Part shown: in pieces, positions 51,801 to 64,000 of the stretch
Layout of the letters: each line of letters begins with the position of its first letter
How positions within the stretch are numbered: the first letter of the stretch is position 1
Assembly: GCA_905182995.1 (NCBI GenBank)
Contig: CAJJDP010000090.1
Span: 238,574-302,573 of the forward strand
DNA length: 64,000 nucleotides
Reading direction: 5' to 3'
Source: Paramecium octaurelia
Lineage: Eukaryota; Ciliophora; Oligohymenophorea; Peniculida; Parameciidae
Made by a program: the position numbers and the translations under genes
The notes under the pieces: model-generated
Databases searched by the model: none
What the model was told of the DNA's origin: nothing
The model's input: only the letters and a program-made list of their open reading frames with translations

Positions 51801-52920
51801 CGATTCCAATTATTACATAATTAGTTTCTAAATAAGTAGTAGTTCTATTGTTCAAAATGAATAAATTATTATATTACCTGATAATGAACTTTATTTATCA
51901 GAAACTTCTTTATCCATCATTTCTGATGGGCTCTTTTACTTAACTCCTGACTCATAATTATCTTATTATAATTTGTAATCGCTTCAAAATGTCATTATTA
52001 CCTAATGCAATTCAAATATATTTTAACCTACAGTAATTAAATAGGCTTCGGATTACTTGTTAATCGCTGTTTTTTTTGTTTGTTCAGATAATGAGAAGTA
52101 TTTAAATTATATTATTGGCAATTACAGTAAGATTAACTATACAATTCAATTTCAGAACAAATTTAAAACATTTAATATTCTAGAAACCTATTTCAGCAAT
52201 ATCAATGGTTTTTATATTTAAAATTTCTAAATTGTTAAACAAGAACTCAAAGAAATAATGATGCTAATAACCACTAATCAATAATTAAGTTTTCTTATCT
52301 TATTCAATGTTAATTATGGTATCCATGACAACACAAACATTGAAATCAAGTTTTAAGATATTATATCTACTATAGCTCCTTATAATGCTGCAGAATTTGA
52401 AATATAATAATACCCAAAAATTTCAGGATCCAATTTGCTCATTTTGTTGTCAAATAAAAAGACTGTAAATGAATTTTTGCTGTTGGTTTATGACTTAGCC
52501 GATGTAACATAATATAATAGATCGTCTCCAATCAGATTATAGGGAGGGTATATTATTCCGCAATTACAATTTAATTACATATTAGGATTTTAAATATCTT
52601 CTGAAAATCGAAATAACGGATAGATCTTGTTTTTGACATAATCCAATATTTATATTTTCAATTTCAGTATATTTACTTTTTCTTTGGATATGCCATTATA
52701 CTCAAAGGAAAAATATATTACATTTAGACTAACTGGAGCTAATACATACTTTTCTAAGACTTCCTTAATAGAATTCTAGTATGAAACCTAAAAAGGATGG
52801 TTGTATGGGTTGAATACTATCATTGCTGCAATTATGATAATCTCTTTAATATATTGCTGGCAAAGAAGAAAAGTACCAAATAATTATGAGTTAAATAATG
52901 ATGAATGGATAGAATTTTGA
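48891..52920 (+). CDS. large type I surface protein, 1,335 aa
   Basis: A single reading frame with one 22-nt intron at 49,099-49,120, stop at 52,918-52,920. It starts with a signal peptide (MFLAFMIQIVFCC). A long extracellular part of about 1,270 residues follows, beta-rich, with many Asn-X-Ser/Thr sites and repeated aromatic-Asp strands that suggest beta-propeller or sandwich repeats. One membrane helix sits at the end (GLNTIIAAIMIISLIYCW), followed by a short basic-then-acidic tail ending NNDEWIEF. No named domain. It lies 49 bp upstream of a TmcB-like gene on the same strand. Confidence 0.82.
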
Positions 52921-52969
52921 ATAGTTTATATATACATTTATTTATACTTATATATTTATTATTATTAAG

Positions 52970-55900
52970 ATGTTATAATCTATTGAGAAATTATTCAAAT
53001 TAATTTGCTTAATTATTCACCCTCCAACTTCTTAGAAATAATCAAATGCATTGCATTATTTGTTTACAATACTTAATAAAATTTAAGAATTGTACTTGAT
53101 TGAAGATTTAATGTAAAAAACAGGAATGTTTACAAAGTATCATTTTTTATATTTAGTTCTTTAACTTAATTTATCGATTACTTTTTTGTAATTAACAGTC
53201 TAAGCTCGACTTAATTAGGATTTGTTATTATTCTCTTTTTTGTTTTGCATTTGATGTTGCCACTTTTTATTATCAAATATGCAATTCATCGTGATTTAGC
53301 AACACAAATGATAACTCATAAGTTTCTAATCAATTATCCTTTGATACTCACAATACCTATTGCATATACTAGTTTCGCTGTATTTTTTAATGAATCAATT
53401 TATACTATATCAGACTAAAATTCAAATAGAGACTTAAGCTTCTTCTTCTCAATTATGAATTTACTTTTTTTGATTTTTTTAACTGGAATTCATATTTATT
53501 TTGCTCGTTGTGAAACCATTATGGATGACAATAATATTTTAAAATTAGAATAATCAATTCCGAAGAAGATTTTGGAAAATTTACTTTTACTTTCAATTAT
53601 TGCTTTAAAATAATCAAATCAATTGCAATCCTTAAGAGTTATTTTATTACTTATTAAATATTTCTTGTATATCGTATAATCACTAAAATGGATTAATGAA
53701 AAGCACTTTTTAATAATTGAATGTATTTCCTCTTCTATAACTGTTGGGATTGCACTTCAATTAGCATTTTTTGATATTCTATTGATAGGTTTGCTACTAG
53801 TATCAATCATCTTATCAGTTTAAGATTATGTTTTATCATTTTATATTACTACGAAAGAATAAGATAATTTTGTTACAATATAAGTATAATTAATATATAA
53901 TTATTTTTAGATAATAGAAGAATGTTTAAAAATGGGTACCAACTCAAAACATGCTATCATCCTTAAAACTATAACAAATAATCATGTATGTCCAAGAAAG
54001 ACAAAAAGAGTTGAATCAATAACAGATTGTTTATTAAGAAAAATGGCAAATACGAAGGAATAATCAAACAAGAATAGAAATATTTTAATATATTGTTAAT
54101 ATATAGCCAATAATGCCCCATTAAAGGGATTAATTAAATTAATCACTGTTAAAACAGAAGATTTTTATCATAGATCTTCCTATTCCAATCTTTGTACATT
54201 ATTGAATGATAGAGTTAAATAATTTTAATAAGAAGCATAATAACTTAATGGAAAGAAAAGTTCGAGTGAACATACCAATAATCTGGATGCAGAGTCTGCA
54301 TATACTACTACAAATTCAAATGACCTACTTTTTCCAATTCTAAGTAAGGCATTAACTGCCAAAATCTAATTTTGGAATAAACTAATAAATGGATATCAAG
54401 ATATAGATTACCTATTAACTGACACACTCTAAACAACTGAAAAGATGTTGAAATGCAAATTGTCATTTGAATAAAGATTTGACTTCGAAAATATGAAATT
54501 AACAAATGGGAAAACTACAGATGTACTTACTATGAGAATTTTATAAATATTTTATTCTGGAGTTTATACTAATTCTTATTTAGCTTATATGCTAGAGAAA
54601 TAGATTGAAGATTTATTAAAGAGCGAACGATTTAAAGAGGAAGAATCTTTAGACAATGTTCAATTAGTGGAAAGTATTTATTTTGCATACTTTAATTCTA
54701 GATAGAATAATAATATTGAAAACTAGTTTAGTTAGAAAAAGAGGAGAACTTATAGATATTAATAATAAGCAATTAAGTTAATTCTTAAATGAGAAAGACG
54801 AGGCAATAAAGCATATAAAGCATTGCACATAGTTAATGCCTAAATTTTTAGCTCAAATCCATGACAATTTAATGGATAATTACACTTCTAATGGTTATTC
54901 AAAACTCATGATTCATGGAGAATCTAGTTTCTATGAATTGTTGACAGGCTATTTGGAACCTTGTAATATAAACTTATATAACTTTTATGATAATGAGCAA
55001 GATTTCATACTCAACATGATAATGACCAAAGTTTAATCAAAAAATGAAACAATTCTGTTTGGAATAGATGGCAGAATTTTAGGATTTACTAAATAATTTT
55101 ATGAGGAGGCCTTTAAAGATTAAACCTTAAGTTCTCGCTAAACGCTTTCAGTACAAGAGTTATTGATTAGAATGCCACTAATAGCATTTTACATTCCATC
55201 TATTATAAATTAGACACAGGAACTACAAGCATAAATAAACTCATCATCAAATTATTTGCTCAATAATTTAAAATCACAATGGATCATTCCCGATAGTCAT
55301 TTGGAATGCTTATAAACATCAACATTAATATTGTCTTAATTTAAAAAGAAACAAGACGGCTCCAATTATAGATCCTTAAAATCTTAAACGTAATCAAGAT
55401 ATTCTCAATATTCTTAAAATACATAAATTGAAAATTATGATGACAAAGATTTCTCAAAGGATTTAAAAAGTTTAATTATGATCAATTAAAATCCTATTAT
55501 ATTATTGCATCCTGAATACAATGAATTAATCACACGTTAAATAAGTTATAACAATAATTAGAATTCTTCACTTGAAGTTCACTATAGTCTCTAATACAAA
55601 ACACTAAAAATGAAAAAAGGAGAATTTGGCTATTTCCAAATATCTATTAAAGAGTATAAAAAGTGGTCCTTATCATTATCATAAACAGGTGCATAAACTA
55701 ATTAAACAACAATAGAAATTTAATAATCAATTAATGTTGCGAGTGACAATGGAGTGAAAAGTAGATCTTAATAAATGAGTAATGTAAATTCAGATATTTC
55801 AGAAAAATTTGAAGAAGGTTTAAAAGATATTAAATAGGTTTAATATTTTAATAGTTTATAACACTTTAAAGACAACAATAATAGTGCAAATTAATCTAAA

Positions 55901-58302
55901 TTATAATCTGTTTCAAATTCAAGATTAATAGTTTAAAAACTAGGCAACACTGAAAGAGTATTTGAATCAGAATAATAAACTGCTGGGTAGATATCGCTTG
56001 CTACGAATACAAGAAGGTGCAATTCAAATTTATTTTTGCAATCTTAATTTACACTTTAGCCACAATATGTTTAACCAAAAATATTTGATATAAAAATACT
56101 ACAAGAAGTGAATGATATTGAAAATGAAATGAATTTCATTGAAAATTAAGAATAAATTAAAGAACAGCAGGATATTGATCAAAAAAACCTTTACGATTAG
56201 GAAGATTAATTAGAGGTTGTCCAATCAAATAGTTAGAGCGATAAAAAGAAGTCCAACATTCTAGAGAAATTTTAAAAGTCATAATTAAGAAAGCAAAAAG
56301 ATAATTATGGAGATTTTTAATCAAATCCATCTAGAACTTCAACTAGTTCGACGTCGAAAGAGGCACTTACAATAGTGTAACAACTCTACGATAATAAAAA
56401 ATTGATTAGTCCTCTGAAGAAAATTTCACTTTTATTAGTAATAATCTGTTGTGGTGTTTTAACTATTAATATTATCAATGTTAATGAGATAGAAAATAAC
56501 TTACTAACACAGATTGACTAAATAAATAATGTCAGAAAACCATTAAATATAAATTATTTTTATTTTGGAGTAATATTTTAGTAACTAAGCCAATTACTAC
56601 ATGATAAGAATATTTTAGATCTCAGTCCCTTTTTAGCCAATAGAATTAAAGAATAACTTGTAAATATGTATGAATATGGAAGAGAGGTCATGTTTGATCA
56701 TATAGTCGATGTCCCCATTTTGGCGAAGGCTTTAGATATCACAACATTTCCTTGTAAAATTGTAGAAAATAATGAGAGAGTAACTTTAAACACTACTTTA
56801 CATGAATTTTATTCTATTTATTTTGAGCTTGCTGAAGATCTATATAGAAGAAATTTGTAATGCACAAAAAATTGTGATTATTCAGATTTGTATACACAAG
56901 GCTTTATCAGATAAAACTTAGTTATTATGATGGAATTTCATGATTAATTGATTGATTAAATTACAAAAGTCACTCTCCAAACCTAAAATGAAGTTAAGGG
57001 AGATTTCTTATAAATAATGCTTGCTGAGATGTGTGTCATCTTATTTTTCATTGGAATTTAACTCAAAATTTGGCTATTTGTTGATCAAATTACTAAACAC
57101 ATTTTATTTTTGATATCAAGATTGAATGAAATTTAGGCATTTGATTAAATATAAAAATTATCAACAATTAAATATTACATAGATTTAGAAAGCAATAATT
57201 AATGGAAAATGACAAACTTTTCTGATTTAATGTTTAAATATTCAGAAAAAAAAAAAGTCTAAAAAGCTATTCTTATAAGTTAAAAAGAAAACGATAAGAT
57301 AAACAACAATTACAAATCAACCACTGCCTTGTATTCCAGAATCTAAAAGACTTATTACATAAACAGAATTAACGTAATTCTTACCTTTGCCCTAGCCTTG
57401 ACTTGGCCTTTATACTTAATGACTGGATATTTGATTCATATGTAAAACAACAATGATTTCTAGCCATCATTAGAGGTTACATTAAATATGGTATAGTTCA
57501 GACATAATATGGATGCTACTGCTATATTGGCTGGTTTGATAAAAAGTGAGGGTTTGTTACCTAATAATAATCTAAAGTTTATCAACTAAACCTATATTAT
57601 AGACTTATTTTCATATCTTAAAGATAATCTATCACCTATCATAAATGACATGGCTACTGTTGTATTAGATAACGCTAACCAAAATAACGAAAAAAGCAGG
57701 TTCGACGATTTATTGAATAATGATCTGTGTATATCTAGTAATTCTTCAGTTTTATCAATGTGCGAGCCTGGGTTAATCGAACTATAATATTATGAGTAAT
57801 TATAACCTTTATTTTATAGCAAGGACGATTATAGCGATATCATTAAGAATGGAGCCTTGGGATTTGTAGCTGGTTACCTTAAGTTTATTAATTAAGATTT
57901 CAACATAGAACTTACTACATAATAATACAACCCAAACAAGTCTGAAAATTTATAAGAAATTAATACATAGTAATTCAACAATTATTTGATATCCTATGCT
58001 ACTGATATATTATAAGTAATGAGGAATTTTTTGATTTTGCTATAATTAGAAAATTAATCAATAGCTAATCAAATTATGTCCATTATTAAAGCATATTATT
58101 TAGGATTAGGCATTAGGTATTAAATTAATATATTAATAGTTTATTCTTTATCTATTCCTTAACATCTACGATATGGGTTTATTTAGCTTAAAAATAGATG
58201 AATTCTTTAAGATAAATCTTAGTTTTGATTCCAGTTGATTTGATCCTGAGTGCAAATATAAGAAGCTAAGCAAAAGAAATTCATAGTTGGTTATACTCTT
58301 GA
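52970..58302 (+). CDS. TmcB-like multi-pass membrane protein with PAS-like region
   Basis: ATG at 52,970 (MLQSIEKLFKLICLIIH), TGA at 58,300. Hydrophobic helices fill 53,100-53,900. A long cytosolic region includes a PAS-like segment near 55,050 (ILFGIDGRILGFTKQFYEE) matching the equivalents in the other two copies. A Gln/Asn-rich linker, a second membrane module starting near 56,420 (SLLVIICCGVLTINII), further helices, and a final 23-nt intron (near 58,110) precede SLFFIYSLTSTIWVYLAQ and the tail ILVLIPVDLILS. One junction near 53,190 works only with a 17-nt intron. Function unknown. Confidence 0.72.
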
Positions 58303-58895
58303 ATTGAATAATTCTAATTGGGTTTTTTATTTCTTATTAATTAATTATTTTTAAAGGCATTTTTAACAATTATTTTAGAAATATTCATTCTTTCTTAATT
58401 AAATTTTAAAAACCTTCTTTAACACTTTAATATTCGATTTGTGATATTTATAGAACATCTCATATTATCGATACATAAAATAAAAAATCTAACTCTTGAT
58501 CCAGATAACATAACTTACTATTGTAATTATAGATCGTCTGAAATAATCTGATTAACCAAACCAGGAAATAAGTAAATTTAAGAAGTCAAAATATCTGATC
58601 TATTTTTATTACTTTTTAAGTTAATCTATAATAGCCCTCTTATATAAATTTTCAAACAGATTATCCATCTATTAAATAATCGAAGTAAAATAGTATAGGT
58701 ATTATTTTAATACATCGTGAATTTTTGATTTATTTCAGGTTTTGATCATTTTAAAACAAATTATAAAACACTGTTTTTATTTTGGCATTAGAGTCAAGAA
58801 TGTGATTTCAAATATCTAGACTATTATATTTACAAATGACTATAATTTAAACAAAACCAAATTTTATTTCGAATATTCTTTGATTAAATAATTCA
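58303..58895. other. spacer, possibly with upstream TPR exons
   Basis: About 590 AT-rich bases. Some short open stretches near 58,700-58,890 might be extra 5' exons of the TPR gene, whose assigned first exon is only 14 residues. Otherwise nothing recognised. Confidence 0.4.
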
Positions 58896-60959
58896 ATGAA
58901 CTAAAGCATTTTTGCTTACGGATTCTTAAATAATGGTAATCAAATAATTTTCTAATATTAGGGCTTGTTTATTCAAAGCAAGGAAAATTTGAAAAAGCAA
59001 TAATTGAGTATAATAAAGCTATTGAAGAAAGTCCTTAGTATGCTGCTGCTTATCAAAATAGAGGTAATCAAATATTTATAAAATATTAGCCAATGCATAT
59101 TAAGGTTTGATGAATTTTGATGAGGCGCTTAGAGATTACTGTATGGCTATAAGAATCAACCCATAATATAGTGCAGCTTACTTTAATAGAGGTTTTAATA
59201 CTTCTTAATGTTGAGGATTGTTATTCGGAAAATAGGGTAAATTTGAAGAAGCAATAATGGATTATACCTAATACATTAAAATGGTTCCTGATAATGCTCA
59301 AGCTTATAACAATAGAGGTAAAAAATAATTTCTAGAATTAGCAAATGCATATTAAAATTAAGGAAATTTTAATGAAGCAATAAAAGATTACACTAAATCA
59401 ATTGAAATTAACCCTAATTACGCTGCTGCTTATAATAATAGAGGTAGTTATTAATAAATTAAGATTTTGGCAATGCTTATGTTAATTTTGGTAAGTTCGA
59501 CGAAGCCATTTCAGATTGTTCTAAAGCTATAGAATTACAAATGATAAATTCAGATGCATTCTATATTAGAGGTAGAATGATTTAAGAAAATTAGGAAATG
59601 CGTATAAAAATTATGAAAAGTATTAAGAAGCAATAATAGATTATTCAAGAGCTGTTGAAATAAATCCTTAACACAGTAATGCTTATTACAATAGAGGTAA
59701 TCAAATATGTTTGAAAACAAGGACTAATTTATTCTGATTAAAAATTATTTGATAAAGCAATTTTAGATTATTAAAGAGCCCTAGAAATAATGCCAGCACA
59801 TCCATTGTATCAATTTAGTTTAGGGTTTCTTTATTTTTCTCTCAAAAAATTTAACCAAGCAAATTAGTATTTTGATAGTGCATTAGAAAATTCATCAAAA
59901 GTCTCACTTTAATAAAGATTGTAATTCTAACTTTCAAAAGACAAGATGTTGTTTCTTTAATAAAAAGTTGATATTTTAAGTTCCATATATAAAGAGTTGT
60001 AAATTGCTTAGGAAGTAATATTTGATTTGTTAACAAAAAGTAAAATCTCATAAACTTTGCATTAATATTATTAATTTAAGATTACTGATATTGAAAATCA
60101 ATTATTAGAATTTGTCCCAACTTAATCAAAGGAAAACTATGTAGAAATATTGAGGAAACTTAAATAGTTAATGGAAGAAATCGAATGTTTAAAAATAGAG
60201 ATTGTTAAATTAAAGACAAGTTAGATTTAAGGCTTACAAACTTTGATATAAGAAATTAAATAAACAAATTTCTTACAACAAACCCAAAAATTTTAAATTA
60301 AGGAATTAACAGAATAATTGAGTCCACGTAGGAAATTGTATCATCGCTCATTATTTTGGCATCTTTTTAATTATTTCAATGCTGTAAAATTAATTTCTGA
60401 AGACTTAGTTGTTAAAAATGTTGGAATTCATTTAGCAAAGGCATCAGAAATATTGTAAAAGACTGAAAAATTAAAAGAACAAGTCTTAGGATCTGTACAA
60501 TATATGAGTACAATATTCAACTTATTAAATTCTGCATTAGATTCAGTTGAAAGTATGAAAAAAAAACAGTTTGAAAGTAGAATAATTGCATTAAAGTAAA
60601 TTTTGCAGATTTTCACAAGTTTTCCCTCTGAATTTGAATGTGAAATTGAAAGAGATACTTTATTTATGGCTTATGATATCAACTACTATTTCGAAAAAGA
60701 TAAAACGAACTCGTTTAGTTCATATGTCGATAGGATTTCTATTTTCGAATTTGATTTTGAATAATATTCAAAAAATGACTGCTGGAAAACTGGTATCCTA
60801 CATACATTAATAATATTAAAATATTTAATAGAGAACTTCTAAGAAATAATACTCGAGTATTCTTTTTGCGCTTTTAAAGATATTTTACATAGATCAATAG
60901 TCGGATTTAATGTAGAATTTCTTGAAAAAACTAAATGTTAAGACAAGAAGGTTCGCTGA
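58896..60959 (+). CDS. TPR-repeat protein with one intron per repeat, 631 aa
   Basis: ATG at 58,896, TGA at 60,957. Seven introns (58,936-58,961; 59,064-59,089; 59,192-59,215; 59,318-59,341; 59,444-59,463; 59,572-59,594; 59,697-59,721) leave exactly 632 codons. Each of seven consecutive 34-residue TPRs follows the pattern GKFEKAIIEYNKAIEESPQY and ends AAYxNRG; every intron is phase 1 inside the Arg-Gly junction. After the repeats come a coiled coil (LRKLKQLMEEIECLKIEIVK) and about 200 helical residues. TPRs are protein-binding scaffolds; the partner is unknown. Confidence 0.85.
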
Positions 60960-61352
60960 CCTGAAATATTATTGAGTTGAATCAATTTATATAAAGTTTG
61001 AATTATAAATTCATCAAACTTGTATGAGAAATTTTATTATTGTTTATTTAATTGAAGAATTTTTAGTCACTAAATTGTTCATCAATGATTAATGCTTTCT
61101 ATATTGAACAACATTCGAAATAAGAAGCTTAACTTTAAAATATTTATAAATTTAATTTTGAAAATTAATTCAATTGCTCTTGAACTTAAACAGAGCAAAA
61201 ATTGAATATTTTTGAAAAAATCTATTTTATGTAAATTTATTTATTTGTGGTATAATTTTAATTATAAGTCAAAACTTTAATTAGTATTATAATATTTACC
61301 AATTATAAATAGCTGCTCTATTCATTGAGTTATCAATTTGTTCACATCTACA
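60960..61352. other. convergent 3' spacer
   Basis: About 390 AT-rich bases between two convergent genes; no coding or structural signal found. Confidence 0.5.
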
Positions 61353-64000
61353 TCAACTAAAGTCTATCGATATCTGATTGTTGATTAGGAATTAATCAAG
61401 GAGAAAATTTATCTATGTATAATATTATATTACTTTTGATAACCTAACTAAGCCTTTGATAAAGATATTAGATGGAATCGTATTTTTGTAAAAATTTCTA
61501 AGACGGTATTCCCTTTAATTTAGTTTTTTTAGTTGATTATTCAAATAGTTGGTAAGAGAACAATTTGCTTTTAGATATCTTGAAATTTTGTAGATTAATT
61601 AGACAAAAGGTACTTTATACTTTTTAAAATAAACTCTAAAAATGTTTATAAGGAATGGATAGCATAATCTAATGCAGAGTAGCACAATACAAATTTATAG
61701 AGGTATTAATATACTTGAATAATTTTCCTATTCACATACATAATTCGCTCCAGCAAGGAATAAAGTGATGGAGCAAATTTACCCTGTTTGAATATCCAAG
61801 AAATTCAAACTTTAAATTATATATGGTTTTTGTTTTACAGCTGCCAATTAATAGACTAATAAACATAATCCTAAAAGTGATGCCTTTAAAAACACATTGC
61901 TTTCAAAATATGTCAAGATTATGATAATAATAGTTTTTTTTGACAATTTAATTGATTCCCAAAAATAACTTTCAGTATTATATTCATTAAAAAGATAACA
62001 AATATGTCTTCTTAATTTTATGTTATCCAATTATTCTCGATTAATGTACATTATAAAGAATAAGGAGAAAGGGATGAAAAGACCTAAGATTCCAAGACCG
62101 GGAACAGCAAAAAATATAATCCAAGAAATATGATTAGGGGTGCCATACAAAAGGGATACATCTCCTTGAATATATGGAATTTATGAAATTTATCTAATAG
62201 AAATGATGGAACAGAACCTAATTTATATAAATTTAATTACTATTTAATTAAAGCAGCATAATTTGATACATATAAATACAGCAAAGTATTTGAAATATAA
62301 CTTCTATTCAGTAATTATTTCTTGCACTTAGCATAAATAGCAAATCCTGCCCAAATAATCAAAAGTTGAATTATAATCAGCATCAACATAAATATTAATC
62401 TTAAATAGATTAATTCTATATTTTAGATTTAAGTGAGATAGCAATCCAAATTATTAACCATAACAAACAATGTATTACTAGTTTATTCAATAAAATTGAA
62501 TGAAAAAGAAACACTTATGTTAAAAACAACTGAAAATATCCATAAATAATTCAGTAGCATCTTGATAAGAATACTTTCATGATCTGTAATATTAATATTT
62601 AATTACCTTAATTTAACTTAAATATTATTTTACTATATCTTTGTCCAATCTTAAGAGATGAAAACAATTTATTTGATTTTTCAATACTCCGTAAAGTAAT
62701 TAAAATTTAAAGAAAAGCCCTAAAGATTAATAAACAGAATACCAAATTGAAGTCAATACAAAAGGTAGAATACTTTTCCAAATTTCATTGCATTCTTAGC
62801 ATTTAAAATTTGATAAATCTTTATAAAATTATCCCTTTCCCCTTAAATCAAAATTATCGCATTCTTCGCATAATCCTCCAATATGACCTAAACTGCATAA
62901 TTCATTTCCAACATCCCAACCACCAATGCAAAATTTAGGGTTTTTAAAACAACTTTCAGTATAATCGGATAGATAATTTGGTCTCCAATATCCCGGCTAC
63001 AATTTAATTTAATTAGATGAAATATTTTCAAATTTTTATTTGTCAAATATTGAACATTTTGTTGTATTATAAGTTACAGAATAAAACCCTTAATTTGATT
63101 AGCAGATTTAACAACCTTTATCTACATAGAATTCTCCTAATTAGCATTTAAGTGCTTTAGCATAAATTAGATATTCTAACTATTCCGCATTCTAATCAAA
63201 TAAACATTTAAATTCTATCTATAATAAATACTACTCCTCATTATAAGGATCAAAACGAAAAGAAAGAGAACTTAAGTCAAAGGCTTTCAAATTTTAATCT
63301 TATTCTATATTGAAAGTTATTTTTTCTTATGAGACACTGCGATTGTTTTCATATAAAATGGCTGCATTTACTTAACAAGATGAATTAATTAAATCTTCTA
63401 GATTTTCATTATATCGATTTTTTACTGATATAAGCATATTGTGGATGTAATTTATAAATATTTAAAATCTTGGAACATATATTTAATAACTATTAATCTT
63501 TTAATTGCTTGGGATCATTAACTATTTTGTCTTTAATAATTATCCTTATTCAATGACATTATAAGGTCTGATTTTTGAAGTTAATTTCGTATTTCTCCCA
63601 AAGTTTTATTATTCAGCAATTATATCAATATCATTAATGGAAAGACTTAAATGAGTAGGAGTTTCTACTAAATTATTTGCATAACTATCAGCATAATTAA
63701 AAAGCAAAACTGATTAGAAAATGTTTTCATCCTTAAGATTATTTTATTTTGCAAAGTAAATACCTCCTCCTACCTTAGCATGATTTAAAATTATAATCGA
63801 TTTATTAATTTAAAAATCGTGTTTATTAATATCAGCATATATGCCTCCTCCTGTTTATGTTACTCTATTTCCAATTAGTTTGCAATTGCTTATAAATAGA
63901 GTAATATTTTCAGCGTTTATGGCACCTCCTTGACTGCCATTATTTTAGATGAAATGAGAATTATATATCACAACCTTGTTCAAATTATTTTAATTGTTAA
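61353..64000 (-). CDS. Pmp-repeat surface protein, C-terminal part
   Basis: Minus strand, running off the right edge; TGA at 61,353. The visible N-terminal part is a right-handed beta-helix of Pmp-type repeats: NNGSQGGAINAENITLFIS, TGGGIYADI, VGGGIYFAK. A Cys-rich module follows near 62,870-63,010: LQPGYWRPNYLSDYTESC, KFCIGGWDVGNELC, GHIGGLCEECD. Then come several membrane helices and a cytosolic tail. This order (beta-helix, GYWR/GHIG Cys module, multi-TM end) is a known large ciliate family of surface proteins without assigned function. The start and signal peptide lie outside the window. Confidence 0.82.

Noticed and set aside
1..64000. tRNA genes, rRNA, CRISPR arrays, insertion sequences, telomeric repeats
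   Set aside because: I saw no tRNA-like cloverleaf, no array of regular repeats, no transposase and no G4T2/G3T3-type telomere repeats. Bacterial-style elements are not expected in this kind of genome.

Overview
The window reads as a stretch of ciliate macronuclear chromosome, most likely Paramecium. Three features point there. In every convincing gene TAA and TAG fall at Gln positions of known domains and only TGA stops translation. Introns are tiny (20-37 nt, usually GTA...TAG). Genes are packed with very short spacers (14 bp between two convergent genes at 43,680/43,695). Reading it with the standard code breaks almost every gene into fragments. I re-read all regions by hand with the ciliate code and spliced the introns. 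Where the spliced length came out divisible by three and homology ran across the junction, I trust the model. Where it did not, I say so.

Layout. 1-79: tail of a plus-strand gene. 239-12,109 (all minus): a large helical protein, a small hypothetical protein, a PH-like pseudokinase, an unresolved 0.9 kb patch, a cyclic-nucleotide-domain K+ channel, and the first of two paralogous phospho-rich hypothetical proteins. 12,127-18,754 (plus): an unresolved gene and a multi-pass TmcB-like protein. 18,799-24,428 (minus): a small acidic protein, a casein kinase 1, the second paralog, and a protein with an internal duplication; a doubtful plus gene lies at 20.8-21.6 kb. 25.2-27.9 kb: a C2H2 zinc finger (plus), a UEV/Mms2 gene with four introns and a zinc-finger/coiled-coil gene (both minus), and a small membrane protein (plus). 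28.0-34.6 kb: an EF-hand protein (plus), a P4-ATPase-like protein that has lost its catalytic motifs (minus), and a hypothetical protein (plus). 34.6-36.5 kb: a ULK/Atg1-type kinase (minus). 36.8-43.7 kb (plus): a small hypothetical protein and a tandem pair of K+ channels. 43.7-58.3 kb: TmcB-like gene (minus), large single-pass surface protein (plus), TmcB-like gene (plus). 58.9-61.0 kb: a TPR protein whose introns sit one per repeat. 61.35 kb to the end (minus): a Pmp-repeat surface protein.

Much of the window is membrane and signalling: three CNBD K+ channels, three TmcB-like multi-TM sensors, two large surface proteins, an EF-hand protein, three kinases or kinase-like proteins, and a lipid-flippase-like pseudoenzyme. 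This fits the signalling-rich gene content of Paramecium; I see no operon logic. The most unusual signals are a CCHC zinc-knuckle motif after the CNBD in all three K+ channels, the inactive-looking P4-ATPase and PH-pseudokinase, the intron-per-TPR gene, and a shared splice anomaly in the tandem channels.
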